Origin: a virus
Direction: 5' to 3' (one strand)
DNA: 20,337 nucleotides
Virus record (IMG/VR): IMGVR_UViG_3300047551_000819
Span: 1 to 20,337 of that record
The number at the start of each line of letters is the position of its first letter. Position 1 is the stretch's first letter. Below, piece by piece: positions 1 to 9,060 of this stretch. Under the pieces are notes generated by a model. It saw only the letters and a list, made by a program, of their open reading frames with translations, searched no databases and was not told the origin of the DNA. Position numbers and translations under genes: made by a program.

Positions 1-68
1 ATTGCAGATTGTGTTTTAACTGTACTTGACGATTCAAGATGATTTTTTAATTCTTCGTTTTGAAACAT
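1..68 (-). CDS. Start of next tail gene, cut by left edge
   Basis: Only the first 22 codons are visible, beginning MFQNEELKNHLESSS and running off the left edge. The ATG at 66-68 shares one base with the TAA of the upstream distal-tail-like gene (TAATG), a layout typical of translational coupling. A Shine-Dalgarno-like GGAAGAAG sits about 3 nt before the ATG on the minus strand, inside the end of the upstream gene. Position right after the distal tail gene suggests a tail-tip, tail-associated lysin or baseplate protein, but the visible residues do not identify any family. The start is well supported; the function is unknown. Confidence 0.6.
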   Translation of the reverse strand, partial: MFQNEELKNHLESSSTVKTQSA

Positions 69-742
69 TATACTTCTTCCAATGTAAGGTTTATATTCCA
101 AAAATCAAAATTGGTTCCGCCTCTTTTAATTACAGAATAGGTAAAATCTGTAAAATACATCTGTATTAATTGACTATATTGTGGTAAATGTGCGTATGAA
201 TTATTATCAATAAATCCCTCATCGTTTTTAAAATTTTTATAATTATCATATGATAAATAAACCCAAAATGGTCCTTGATGATTCTCATACCAGTCTAATA
301 TTTCTACCCCGCCTGCACCGCCGTCAGTTGTAAACTCTAAATTATTATCATTGAAGTGCGGTGATTTTCCAGTCGTTGGATTAAACTCTGGCGTTTGAAA
401 ATAAGATCTAGAAGGAAGCATTTCCCATGATGTAGTTATTTGTAACTTATCTGCTATATGATAAGACCTCATTCGGCCATTAATCATTCTTTCTCTTTTT
501 TCAATTCTGGTAGGCTTAAAATTAATTTCTCCTCTATTGTCATCAGATAAAATTAAAAATTGATCATATAATCCTGTGTCAGTTTCACTACCTACATCTT
601 GACCAATTTCTAATCCATTTGGTACATATATCTTATTTCCTCCAGGAGTTAATTCTACTAGCGTTCCAGAATTTTCAGACCATAGCATTCCTTGTGGTCT
701 TTGATATCTTCTTCTGCCTGTTATATAACTTGCTGTAGCCAT
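68..742 (-). CDS. Distal tail / tail-tip protein (putative)
   Basis: This 224-residue protein starts with an ATG that overlaps the TAA of the tape measure gene by one base (TAATG). A TAGGAG motif lies about 12 nt upstream of the ATG. The first gene after the tape measure in siphoviruses usually encodes the distal tail (Dit-like) or another minor tail protein that caps the tube and starts the tip, and the length fits. The sequence looks beta-rich with many aromatic residues. It has a glycine-rich turn followed by an aromatic stretch (GGAGGVEILDWYENHQGPFW, about residues 140-160) and ends in short beta-like strands (FDFWNINLTLEEV). No catalytic motif, signal peptide or membrane segment is seen. 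The assignment rests on gene order and overall character rather than on a diagnostic motif. Confidence 0.55.
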   Translation of the reverse strand: MATASYITGRRRYQRPQGMLWSENSGTLVELTPGGNKIYVPNGLEIGQDVGSETDTGLYDQFLILSDDNRGEINFKPTRIEKRERMINGRMRSYHIADKLQITTSWEMLPSRSYFQTPEFNPTTGKSPHFNDNNLEFTTDGGAGGVEILDWYENHQGPFWVYLSYDNYKNFKNDEGFIDNNSYAHLPQYSQLIQMYFTDFTYSVIKRGGTNFDFWNINLTLEEV

Positions 743-3700
743 TATCCTGCTATACTCCTAATTCTCTTTGAATCTACCTGACGAATCTGAGTCATAACTG
801 CTCTTGCAATTTCATCAGGGTTTGCATCAGATCTTACATTAACTGCAATACTATAATTATACACTGAAGCATCAGAAACATCTCCATTATTAATTGCTCT
901 CATTTTATCTACACCGTACGCATTAACTGCATACTTGCTCATAATAAATTCTCCAGGAGTTAACATAGATGGAACAACATCAGTTCCTATTACTGGTCCG
1001 CCAACAGCAAATCTTTTAATTAATCCTCCAGAAGATTTTCCTCCAGGCCAATTAGCAAATTGATTAGCAGCAGTAGCATTTCCGCCAAATTTCTTTATAT
1101 CTGCTGCTGCCTTAGCCTTTGCTGCTGCATCTGCTGCTGCCTTAGCCTTTGCTGCTGCTGCGGCTGCTGCTGGTGAAGATGCCATAACCTTAGTTGCTAA
1201 ATCAACAACCTTTTTGTCTTGTGCTGCAAGACTATGTCCAAAATCACTAGGAGTTAAATTCTTTTTACTATCATTAATAACTTTTTGACTTGCTGCTGCT
1301 AAGGCTCCACCGAAGTCACTAGGAGTTGCTCCAGCAGTTTTTGATTGTGCAACTATCTTATCATAGGCAGCCTTTGCTGCTGCTCCAGGGTTAGCAATTT
1401 CTGCTACCATAGAGTTATATTTATTTTTTTCATCAACTAGATTAATTGCATTAATAACTTGTTGATCTCTTGCTGCAAGTAAGTGCCCAAAGTCGCTTGG
1501 CGTTGCTCCAGGCTGTAATGATTTAGCAACTACAGAATCATATAATCCCTTTGCCTCATCTAAATACTGAGTAAATCCATTTTTAGGTCTTCCAGTATAG
1601 TCTGTTCCAGAGTCGGCTCCTGCTCCAGTTGCTTTTGGTTTTCCATTCGTATTACCCGATCCATCTGAACCGTCTGAGCCGTCTGGGTTGCCATCTGAGC
1701 CGTCTGGAGTACCGTCTGGAGTACCGTCTGGAGTACCGTCTGGAGTACCATCTGGAGTACCATCTGGAGTGCCTCCAGTTGAACCTCCAGTAGACCCTCC
1801 ATTTTCATAAATAGTTATAATTTTATGCGTTGTTGTTATTATTTTTCCATCAAGTGACAACCAATATTTAATAATATCTTCAACAACATCGAGTGCAGCC
1901 TGTATGGCTTGCATATATTCAGCACTAGAAGTTCTTGCTAAATCAATTCTATTTTTTATTTCTTCCCATTCTAATTTAGACTTACCAAGAACTGTTAAAG
2001 ATTGTATTAATTCTCTCTTTTTTGCCTCTTCAATACGAACTCTTTCTTGTGCTGGCTCAAGTTCTTCTTCTTCAATTTTAAATATTTCGGCACGTAGTTT
2101 TTTAATTTGATCTTCAATTTGTGCACGAGTATATCCTTTATCATTTCTTACCTGTGCTAATTCATTTTCTTTGGCAGCCTCAAGTAATTTTTGTTGATCG
2201 TCTAATGCTTGAGTTGCTTGCTCTGCTCTTAAATCTTGTGCTGCTCTTGCTGCTGCTGCAATATCTCCTTGAGAAAGAGCATCAGCAATTGTCAGTTGTC
2301 CTTTTTGTTGTTTTGATATTCTTTCATTAATTGCACGTATTTCATCTAATGCTTTAAATTTAGCATCATACTTTTCATTAATTTTTTCTTCTTGATCTTC
2401 AATACCCTTAAGGCTTGCTTCCCAATCATCAATTTCATAATTAATTCCAGCAATTTTGTCTTGTGCTTTTTCTATAATATCTTGATCTTTTAGTGTTGTA
2501 AATTGAAAATCTAACTCTATCTTTGTTTCCATAACAGAGAATTTTTCCATAGCCTTATCGTAGCCTTTTTGGAAAACTGACTCTTTAAACTCTATTGAAT
2601 TAAGAACTTGGTTTAATCTTGTTTTAAATTCTTCAAAAAGTTTTGGATCATTAATAACTGAATCCCATCTTGACATTGCATCTCTTAATGTATCATCGCT
2701 TAATATAGCATCTGCCTCAAGCCAACTCCAATTTTGACTGGTTGCAGCCTTTGCCAAATTACTTCTTGCAAGATCTTCTTGATTTTTAGAATCAATATCT
2801 TGTTGAATTGCTGTTTTTTGTTCAGCATTTTTAGACAATGTCTTAACTTGTTTTAATAATTTAATTAAATCTTTTGCTGCTTTGGTATTACCCTCTGCAG
2901 CAATCATTGCAGCAAAGGCTTTATCTGCAATTAATTCTTGCGTGTCTGCATAACTTAGGCCAGCATCTCTTAGTATTTTGTATGCGTCAGATTGATCTTG
3001 AAGTTCTTGTTTTTGTTGTTTTAGTTTAGATGAATAGTCTCCAGCAACTATACCATTTAATACTTCTTGTATTGTTTTTGCATCTCTTTTTAGAGCAATA
3101 ATATTTCCTTTATTATCAAATTCAAATAATGACTTCTTTCTTTTTTCATATTCTTTAGGATCCATTCCTACAATAAACTCTATAAGATTTCCTTTGCCAC
3201 CAAGTCTAGCGATATCTTGTTCTATACCGCTAAACATTTCTAATCTCTTCTTCCCGCCAAATAACTGATCTAGTGTTTTCATGGAGGCAGACCAGCCTTC
3301 TGTTACCTTAATCTGGTTTTTGCGAACATCTCTTAATTTTTTAACTAATTCATCTAATGGAGATGTTTGTGTTTTACCCCCACCAGAGCCTTTTGGAACA
3401 GGTGGCGCAGTATTGTCTGCAGCAGTAACAGTTACACGTTGTGCGTTCCATTGTGCATATTCCTGAAGTTGTGTTCCTGGAGGAGAGTTCGCCCACTGAG
3501 AGCCTTCTGCCTTGAGCCAAGACTGTAGTGCTGGATCATTTGGAGAAACAGTTGTTATGGTTTGAACTAAAGTCTGCAGATATACTTTTTTTAATTCATC
3601 AGTTTTAATGCTATTAAAATAATCTAAATCATCATTTAATATTTTTAATTGATCTGCATTTAAAACTTTGCTTGCAACTGTAAAATCAATCTTGCCTTTA

Positions 3701-6700
3701 AGCGCCTCAATTTGCTCTGTTTGTTTCATTAATCTTTCTGCAACTTCTGGATTTTTTAATAAAAAGTCAGTAATAATTGTTGTATTTAAAACGTTTCCAG
3801 TTTTAGCAACCATAGAATAAAAACTTCTAAGTCTTTCTGCTTCTTCTGCATTTCCAGCACTTTCTATTTTTGCAATAAACCTAGTTTGAACATCCTTTAC
3901 TGGATTTCCATCTTTGTCTACAAATAATGATGCAGTAGACATAATTTGATTACCAAAGGCTCCACCAAACTTAGTTATAATATTTAATACTTTTGTCATT
4001 GCTTCTTTATTGTCGCCAAAAGACTCTAAAAGATTTATCATTTGCATAGGGTCTATTTCCCCAGACGCAAGTTCCATTTTTAAGAGATATCTTTGCTCTC
4101 CAGTTAAATTTTGATTATCATTAAGATTTGTTTTTGCTAATTTGGCAACATCCTCCATTGCGGTGCCCTTATATTTATTTGTTATGGCTTTATCTGCTCC
4201 TGTATCAAGTGCTTTTCGTGTTGCGCCTTCAGCACTAGAATATGATGTTGCAATATCTTTTAATAATTTACCATTTTCTTCAAGTAATGCTGCTCTATCC
4301 TTAATATGCTTGTTTGTTAATTCATCAACCTTTGCAGTATCCCCTGCTGCTTTTGCCTCAGCAATTCTCTTCTCATATGCTATGTCTAAAGAGTCTATCA
4401 TTTCTTGTTGCTGCTCTAATGCCATTTTTTGCATAGCAATTGATGCTCCTGATGCTGTACCTATTCTTTCAGCACGATCTTTTCTTGAGAAAAGGTTTCC
4501 TGCTATAGCGCCAGTAACTGCTCCAATTCCTGCACCTAGTGCTGTTCCTATTACTGGAACAACAGAACCTATAATTGCTCCAGTTGCTGCTCCTGCTAAA
4601 GCACCACCCCCAGTACCAATTGCACCAACCTTTAGAATATCTTTGCCAGTCCACTTTCCAGCCTGCTTTGCCTGATCTCCAAAAGTCTGAACATTTTTCC
4701 TTGTTTCTTCAATTAATTTAACACGAATTGCTAATGGATCTGTTAAAAGATTTTCTCCATTAACACCAATTAACTCTATAAGTTTTGCATTAACTTGAAT
4801 TCCAAAACTATAATCTCCAAGTTCTTTTCCAATATTTGCTGCAACGCTTCTTGCTTGTGCTGCTGTCATTGCGCCAGATGATACTGCAGTTGCAAGTTGA
4901 TTTACCATTCTATTCTGTGCACCTGAACGACCCATTCCTTCAATATTTTGTCCAGTTGCCTTTATTAAATCCTTACCCTCTTTGCTCGCAACATAAGATT
5001 CTCCAAATGTTGTTTTACCTGTTTGAATAGCAAATGGATTTACTGCTGCCTCTCTGCGCTTATCCATTACTTCGCCAGCAGTCACTCCTCCAGCAAATTT
5101 TGCTAAACCTCTAATTGCGTCCTGTCCAGATCCTGTAGCCAATGCTAACTTCATGGCAGAGTCTTGTGCTTTATCAAAAGCCATTCTTAATTTTACTGCT
5201 GCTGCGATAACCAAACCAATACCAACTGCAAATAGTCCCATTTTAGTTTGAAGTAATGGAAGTATCATGGTTAAGGCCATGAGTGGCATCATTATTTTTT
5301 GTGCCATGTCTCCTATCGCACCAGGCATCATTGCTGCACCCATTGTTATTGCAGAAGCAGCCATCATTGCTCCGCCTGCGCCCATACCAGGTTTTGGATT
5401 ATTTGGATCTGCTGGAGTTCTTCTAAATCCTCCGAAGAATCTTCCTCCGCCTTTTCCTCCAGAACCACCAGATCCTCCTGATGCATTGGCAGCAACCATT
5501 CCAGTAACTTGTGATTGTGTAACTAATCTTTTTTCTGCCAAAGCCTTTAGCCTTGCCTGTTTCTCTAACTGCCTTCTTAATGATTTTTGTGCTGGATCAA
5601 TTGGTCCCGCTCCATATAACGCTGCTCTGGATGCTGCTGCTTGTTGTGCTTGAGACATTGCTCCTTGAGTTACTGCAGTTCCTATTTGTTGACCCGCAAC
5701 TCTTGCATCATCTACATATTCTTTCATTCCAACAACTGCACCTACTGCAATGTCTGCACCTATTTTTTTGGTAACTTTAGAAGGAGATGCAACTTGTGCC
5801 CTCTCCATCATTCCCTCTACCATGCTCTTTTCTGCAAAATCTACAAGGCTAAATCCTGTCTTCTTATAAAATGTAAATCTATCTCCGCCTCGGCGAATTT
5901 TCATTCCGCCTACATCTACCGCACCCTTACTTCCTCCACCAGCAGCAGTTGGCAATCCTGCCATTCTTTGTGCTGCTTGAGAAATATTAATTCTTGCCTC
6001 TCCAGCAGTTACTGCTAACTGATCAAATGCTCTAATAAGTCTATTTTCTGCGCCCATCTTTCTGCGACTATATTCATATGCTTCTTTTACATGTGTGTCA
6101 GTTATTCTAGTATTTGCATCAAGACTTGTCAGATAGTCTTTCATATGAGTATCTAAAATAGAAAGATCTGCAGCAACATCTTGCATTTTCATTCCACCAT
6201 TTTTTAATGCAATCTTCCATCTTGATAAACCTCTTTGATCCCAGTCTTGCATAAATTCGCCTTTAGCAACACCACGTCCACCTGGCTTCATTAGGTTATT
6301 CATCGACACCTGTCGTCCATCTACATTAGACATACCAGTTGTTATGCCAAGTTTTCCATAAAGATTAATCTTAAGTGTATTTGCAAATTTCATGGCAACT
6401 GCTTCTATAGCCTGCATTGCTCTTGCACTAATAATTCCAGCAGGTAAAGCCTTTAATTTATTGACTAAGTCTAATGCGCCAACTGTTCTGGGATTTCCTA
6501 TGTGAGAGAAGTCTCCAGCACCCTTTGTTCCTGTAGCAAATTGCGACATTACTCCACCTGCAATCATATGTGAAATTGCTGGTTTATTTCTTGGATCTTG
6601 TGCTGGTCCTGCAGGAATTACTGCTTCGCCAGGTGTGAGCATTGCAGGAACTGAATCAGTACCAGTAGAAAAATAAAATGGCTTTACCTTTTTGGTTCCT

Positions 6701-8688
6701 TCTGCAAAACCCTTTCTACCTTTACCAACAATTGGTCCTCCAAAACCTCTTTGTGCTGCAATTGCTCTTTGATATGCTTGTGTTAATGCATTAAGGGCAG
6801 CAACCTCAGACGTAAATGTTTGCTGTAATTTTACGTGTACTTGCTCTAGTGATGCTGCTACAGCAGTTGCTTGTGCTTGTTCAGCAGTTAAAAATTGTGT
6901 TTGATTTCCTAATACCGTAGATGATTGTCCAGCCCTATTAAATACAGACTTCATACTTACAAATAGTTTAATAATATTAGCCAAACCGTTAGCCAATAAA
7001 CCAAATGTCATAAGTAATACTGGACCTATTCCACCTAAAAGAGTTGTTAATATAACAACAAATTTCTTTGTGCCGTCTCCTAAATTATTAAATTTATCTA
7101 ATATCTTGCTAACAAACTCTACAATTGGAGTTATTGCTTTTAGGAACTGTTCTCCTACTGGAGCAAGAGTTACCTTTAAATCTTCTATTGTTTTCTTAAA
7201 CTTATATGTAGTAGACTCTTCAACTCTAGACAATTCTCGTTCAGATAATATAGCAAGTTCTTCTGTAGTTGCTTTAGTTAATGTTAAAACACGGTTTGCT
7301 TGATTTCCTTCAGCAACCACATTGTTAAATAATGTAGACAAACGTGAAAATTGGAATTTACCAAATAGTTGTTCAATTGCACGGGCACGGTTTAATGGAT
7401 CAAGAGTATTTAATGCATTGGCAAAATCAACAACAATGCCTTTAACATTTCCCTTATTTGCTTCAACAATCCCTTGTATGTTTATACCCATACCACCAAG
7501 CATTTTTGATGCTTTTTCTGTTGGATTAATTAATGATGCTAAACCAGATTTTAATGCGTTAGCACCTTCTGAAGCATTAATTCCGCCTTCTTTCATAGCA
7601 GTTAAGAAGAACGCTAAGTCTTCAACATCTCCACCTAATTGCTTAACAACTGGACCTGCTTTTGGAATGGCAATAGTTAAATCTTCAATAGAAACAACTG
7701 TTTGGTTTTCTACTGCGTTTAAGAAGTTAATCTTTTTTGCAAGATCTTCTGATGCTAAACCAAAAGCGTTTGTTAATGATATAGTGGTTTCTAATGCCTG
7801 TTCTTGTTCTACTCCGCCCAAAACTGAAAGTCTGGTTGCTTCATTTACTTGTGCTAAAAGATCTGCACCCATCTTACCGCTTGCAGCAGCAGTGGCAGCC
7901 ATCTCCATTGTCTTTTCAACAGCAACTCCATATTTGGTAAACTCTTTGGCAAGTAATTGAATTTCCTTAAGCATTTTATCTGTTTCTTCGCCAGTTGTAA
8001 ACATTTCACCATAAACACGTTTAAATCTAATTGCCTGTTCTTCTAACTTCATGAATGTTTTTGCTGCTGCAGTTCCAAGATATGCCAATGGTATTGTAAA
8101 ACCAACCATTAACTGACGACCAGCCCACTGAGTGTTTTTACCAAAATTGAGCATATTTGTAGCGCCCTGCTTTAATAATTGATTAAGCAGTGCCTGTCTT
8201 TGTGCAGCAACAGCAGTTTGTGTTCCAAGGTTTTGCATATCGAGTGCCAGTGGTCTAACGGCAATTGCTTTCATTGCTCCGTTGGCATCTCTACCTAATT
8301 TAATATATTGAGTTTGTAAATCTTTTACACGTTCTCTTGCAACTTTATTTATCGTATCAAATTCTGATCTAAAAAACCTTCCAAATGTTTTTGTTGCACC
8401 CATTGAATAGCGGTAATAATCCCGCATAGATAATTTATTTTTTTCTAATGCATTTGTAAAAGACTCTGTAGTAGTTCTAACAGTCCGCATAGAAGCAGAC
8501 CATTTGCCTGTAGCATTAAGAGAGTTGATTAAGTTTTGTTGCATATTGGCGGAGATGGCTGCTGCTGCAGCACCGCTCTTCGCCATTGATGTATGGAAGG
8601 CTGATATTTGCTTTTGTAATGCTTTTATACTGGCTAATGCTTCAGACGTATCTATATTTACATGAATATTAGATTGAACATCAGCCAT
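742..8688 (-). CDS. Tail tape measure protein, very long (2648 aa)
   Basis: The protein sets tail length, is threaded in the tube lumen and is ejected ahead of DNA. The ATG at 8686-8688 has an AGAGGTG ribosome site 7 nt upstream. A TP901-type tape measure core covers roughly residues 210-520. Hydrophobic segments lie near 540-572 and 1103-1168, and a glycine-zipper stretch near 1353-1400. A Gly-rich linker is near 1070-1086 and a long charged coiled coil runs about 2060-2235. A TPDG tandem repeat, then SDFG-containing repeats and an Ala/Lys tract follow. The motif GTDxVPxMLTPGE occurs twice, near residues 680 and 2576. No lysozyme or peptidase domain is visible. The usual rule of about 0.15 nm per residue would predict a tail near 400 nm, if all of it acts as ruler. 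Identification is secure from size, core and position after the tail chaperones. Confidence 0.95.
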   Translation of the reverse strand: MADVQSNIHVNIDTSEALASIKALQKQISAFHTSMAKSGAAAAAISANMQQNLINSLNATGKWSASMRTVRTTTESFTNALEKNKLSMRDYYRYSMGATKTFGRFFRSEFDTINKVARERVKDLQTQYIKLGRDANGAMKAIAVRPLALDMQNLGTQTAVAAQRQALLNQLLKQGATNMLNFGKNTQWAGRQLMVGFTIPLAYLGTAAAKTFMKLEEQAIRFKRVYGEMFTTGEETDKMLKEIQLLAKEFTKYGVAVEKTMEMAATAAASGKMGADLLAQVNEATRLSVLGGVEQEQALETTISLTNAFGLASEDLAKKINFLNAVENQTVVSIEDLTIAIPKAGPVVKQLGGDVEDLAFFLTAMKEGGINASEGANALKSGLASLINPTEKASKMLGGMGINIQGIVEANKGNVKGIVVDFANALNTLDPLNRARAIEQLFGKFQFSRLSTLFNNVVAEGNQANRVLTLTKATTEELAILSERELSRVEESTTYKFKKTIEDLKVTLAPVGEQFLKAITPIVEFVSKILDKFNNLGDGTKKFVVILTTLLGGIGPVLLMTFGLLANGLANIIKLFVSMKSVFNRAGQSSTVLGNQTQFLTAEQAQATAVAASLEQVHVKLQQTFTSEVAALNALTQAYQRAIAAQRGFGGPIVGKGRKGFAEGTKKVKPFYFSTGTDSVPAMLTPGEAVIPAGPAQDPRNKPAISHMIAGGVMSQFATGTKGAGDFSHIGNPRTVGALDLVNKLKALPAGIISARAMQAIEAVAMKFANTLKINLYGKLGITTGMSNVDGRQVSMNNLMKPGGRGVAKGEFMQDWDQRGLSRWKIALKNGGMKMQDVAADLSILDTHMKDYLTSLDANTRITDTHVKEAYEYSRRKMGAENRLIRAFDQLAVTAGEARINISQAAQRMAGLPTAAGGGSKGAVDVGGMKIRRGGDRFTFYKKTGFSLVDFAEKSMVEGMMERAQVASPSKVTKKIGADIAVGAVVGMKEYVDDARVAGQQIGTAVTQGAMSQAQQAAASRAALYGAGPIDPAQKSLRRQLEKQARLKALAEKRLVTQSQVTGMVAANASGGSGGSGGKGGGRFFGGFRRTPADPNNPKPGMGAGGAMMAASAITMGAAMMPGAIGDMAQKIMMPLMALTMILPLLQTKMGLFAVGIGLVIAAAVKLRMAFDKAQDSAMKLALATGSGQDAIRGLAKFAGGVTAGEVMDKRREAAVNPFAIQTGKTTFGESYVASKEGKDLIKATGQNIEGMGRSGAQNRMVNQLATAVSSGAMTAAQARSVAANIGKELGDYSFGIQVNAKLIELIGVNGENLLTDPLAIRVKLIEETRKNVQTFGDQAKQAGKWTGKDILKVGAIGTGGGALAGAATGAIIGSVVPVIGTALGAGIGAVTGAIAGNLFSRKDRAERIGTASGASIAMQKMALEQQQEMIDSLDIAYEKRIAEAKAAGDTAKVDELTNKHIKDRAALLEENGKLLKDIATSYSSAEGATRKALDTGADKAITNKYKGTAMEDVAKLAKTNLNDNQNLTGEQRYLLKMELASGEIDPMQMINLLESFGDNKEAMTKVLNIITKFGGAFGNQIMSTASLFVDKDGNPVKDVQTRFIAKIESAGNAEEAERLRSFYSMVAKTGNVLNTTIITDFLLKNPEVAERLMKQTEQIEALKGKIDFTVASKVLNADQLKILNDDLDYFNSIKTDELKKVYLQTLVQTITTVSPNDPALQSWLKAEGSQWANSPPGTQLQEYAQWNAQRVTVTAADNTAPPVPKGSGGGKTQTSPLDELVKKLRDVRKNQIKVTEGWSASMKTLDQLFGGKKRLEMFSGIEQDIARLGGKGNLIEFIVGMDPKEYEKRKKSLFEFDNKGNIIALKRDAKTIQEVLNGIVAGDYSSKLKQQKQELQDQSDAYKILRDAGLSYADTQELIADKAFAAMIAAEGNTKAAKDLIKLLKQVKTLSKNAEQKTAIQQDIDSKNQEDLARSNLAKAATSQNWSWLEADAILSDDTLRDAMSRWDSVINDPKLFEEFKTRLNQVLNSIEFKESVFQKGYDKAMEKFSVMETKIELDFQFTTLKDQDIIEKAQDKIAGINYEIDDWEASLKGIEDQEEKINEKYDAKFKALDEIRAINERISKQQKGQLTIADALSQGDIAAAARAAQDLRAEQATQALDDQQKLLEAAKENELAQVRNDKGYTRAQIEDQIKKLRAEIFKIEEEELEPAQERVRIEEAKKRELIQSLTVLGKSKLEWEEIKNRIDLARTSSAEYMQAIQAALDVVEDIIKYWLSLDGKIITTTHKIITIYENGGSTGGSTGGTPDGTPDGTPDGTPDGTPDGTPDGSDGNPDGSDGSDGSGNTNGKPKATGAGADSGTDYTGRPKNGFTQYLDEAKGLYDSVVAKSLQPGATPSDFGHLLAARDQQVINAINLVDEKNKYNSMVAEIANPGAAAKAAYDKIVAQSKTAGATPSDFGGALAAASQKVINDSKKNLTPSDFGHSLAAQDKKVVDLATKVMASSPAAAAAAAKAKAAADAAAKAKAAADIKKFGGNATAANQFANWPGGKSSGGLIKRFAVGGPVIGTDVVPSMLTPGEFIMSKYAVNAYGVDKMRAINNGDVSDASVYNYSIAVNVRSDANPDEIARAVMTQIRQVDSKRIRSIAG
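1090..1170 (-). repeat. Ala/Lys-rich coding repeat in tape measure
   Basis: GCA/GCT-rich DNA with repeated units encodes alternating Ala and Lys, for example AAAKAKAAADAAAKAKAAAD. Two near-identical 24-nt copies are visible on the plus strand as gctgctgccttagcctttg, at about 1101-1119 and 1134-1152. The protein segment probably forms a simple helix that links the SDFG repeats to the conserved C-terminal tail of the tape measure. Confidence 0.7.
1190..1542 (-). repeat. Three degenerate SDFG protein repeats in tape measure
   Basis: Three related segments in the C-terminal part of the tape measure each carry TPSDFG followed by a short helix (HLLAARDQQVIN, GALAAASQKVIN, HSLAAQDKKVVD). The first two are preceded by YDxxVAxS. 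A partial fourth unit (YNSMVAEIANPGA) lies between the first and second. The DNA copies are diverged, so the duplication is not recent. The function is unknown; it may be part of the tail-tip or ejected C-terminal region. Confidence 0.75.
1661..1771 (-). repeat. 12-nt tandem repeat encoding TPDG units
   Basis: Six direct 12-nt units (plus-strand unit ccgtctggagta, with ccatctggagta/g variants at one end) occupy 1700-1771 and encode TPDG repeats. The flank at 1661-1699 has shorter degenerate units encoding SDG and NPDG. The unit is a multiple of three, so copy changes keep the tape measure frame. The encoded stretch is an acidic, proline/glycine-rich flexible linker between the coiled coil and the SDFG repeats. 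Confidence 0.9.
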
Positions 8689-8714
8689 TCCATAACACCT
8701 CTATATTATTAAGT

Positions 8715-9041
8715 TTATACGTTTGCAAGACCGCTAATTAGCGAAGCATCTGTTAATTTGATTCCAGAAGCCTCTTCTACGATCTTATAAACGGTTGGAA
8801 GATCAAGGTTCTCTTCAAGAGCAGTCAAATCTTCCGCTAACTCTGGCTTATATTGTTGCATAGCAATTGCTACACATTCCATAAGCAGAGTCATTGACTT
8901 TTCATTATCATCAGCCACTGCTGCAATACCCTCAAACTTCTTCATAAATGGACGAAGTAGAGAGATTTTAAGTGGTCTTACTTTAATTTTTGTGCCGTCG
9001 ATTAATACGATTTCTTTTGGTTCGTGCACAGTTGTAGCCAT
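8715..9041 (-). CDS. Tail assembly chaperone, short G-like paralogue
   Basis: This 108-residue protein sits directly before the tape measure, the usual place for the tail assembly chaperone that binds the tape measure and recruits tube subunits. It aligns along almost its whole length with the first 100 residues of the upstream 227-residue gene. Shared segments include LIDGT, PLKI, F-M-K-x-F-E, MQQY, DL-x-T-x-YKI and A-x-GIK; about 45 of some 99 positions are identical by eye. It lacks the C-terminal T-like extension of that gene. The ribosome site is very strong (AAGGAGG, 6 nt before ATG) and a candidate extended -10 promoter precedes it. Only 26 nt separate its TAA from the tape measure ATG, leaving no room for a frameshift extension. 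I read it as the abundant G form, encoded by its own gene. Confidence 0.75.
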   Translation of the reverse strand: MATTVHEPKEIVLIDGTKIKVRPLKISLLRPFMKKFEGIAAVADDNEKSMTLLMECVAIAMQQYKPELAEDLTALEENLDLPTVYKIVEEASGIKLTDASLISGLANV

Positions 9042-9060
9042 TAATTCCTCCTTATAAGGT

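Noticed and set aside
1661-1771. Repeat array considered as a CRISPR
   Set aside because: Units are 12 nt, directly adjacent, without spacers, and in frame within a coding region.
1560-1808. Minus-strand out-of-frame open frame with VLQT repeats
   Set aside because: It is an alternate-frame reading of the 12-nt tandem repeat within the tape measure gene; the repetitive DNA keeps it open.
4142-4675. Plus-strand open frame of 177 codons with Ala/Pro-rich protein
   Set aside because: It is antisense to the glycine-zipper part of the tape measure; Ala/Gly-rich coding DNA leaves the opposite strand free of stops. It has no ribosome site and no plausible protein character.
8689-8693. Alternative ATG five bases upstream of the tape measure start
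   Set aside because: It is in another frame and closes early; the chosen ATG has proper spacing from AGAGGTG.
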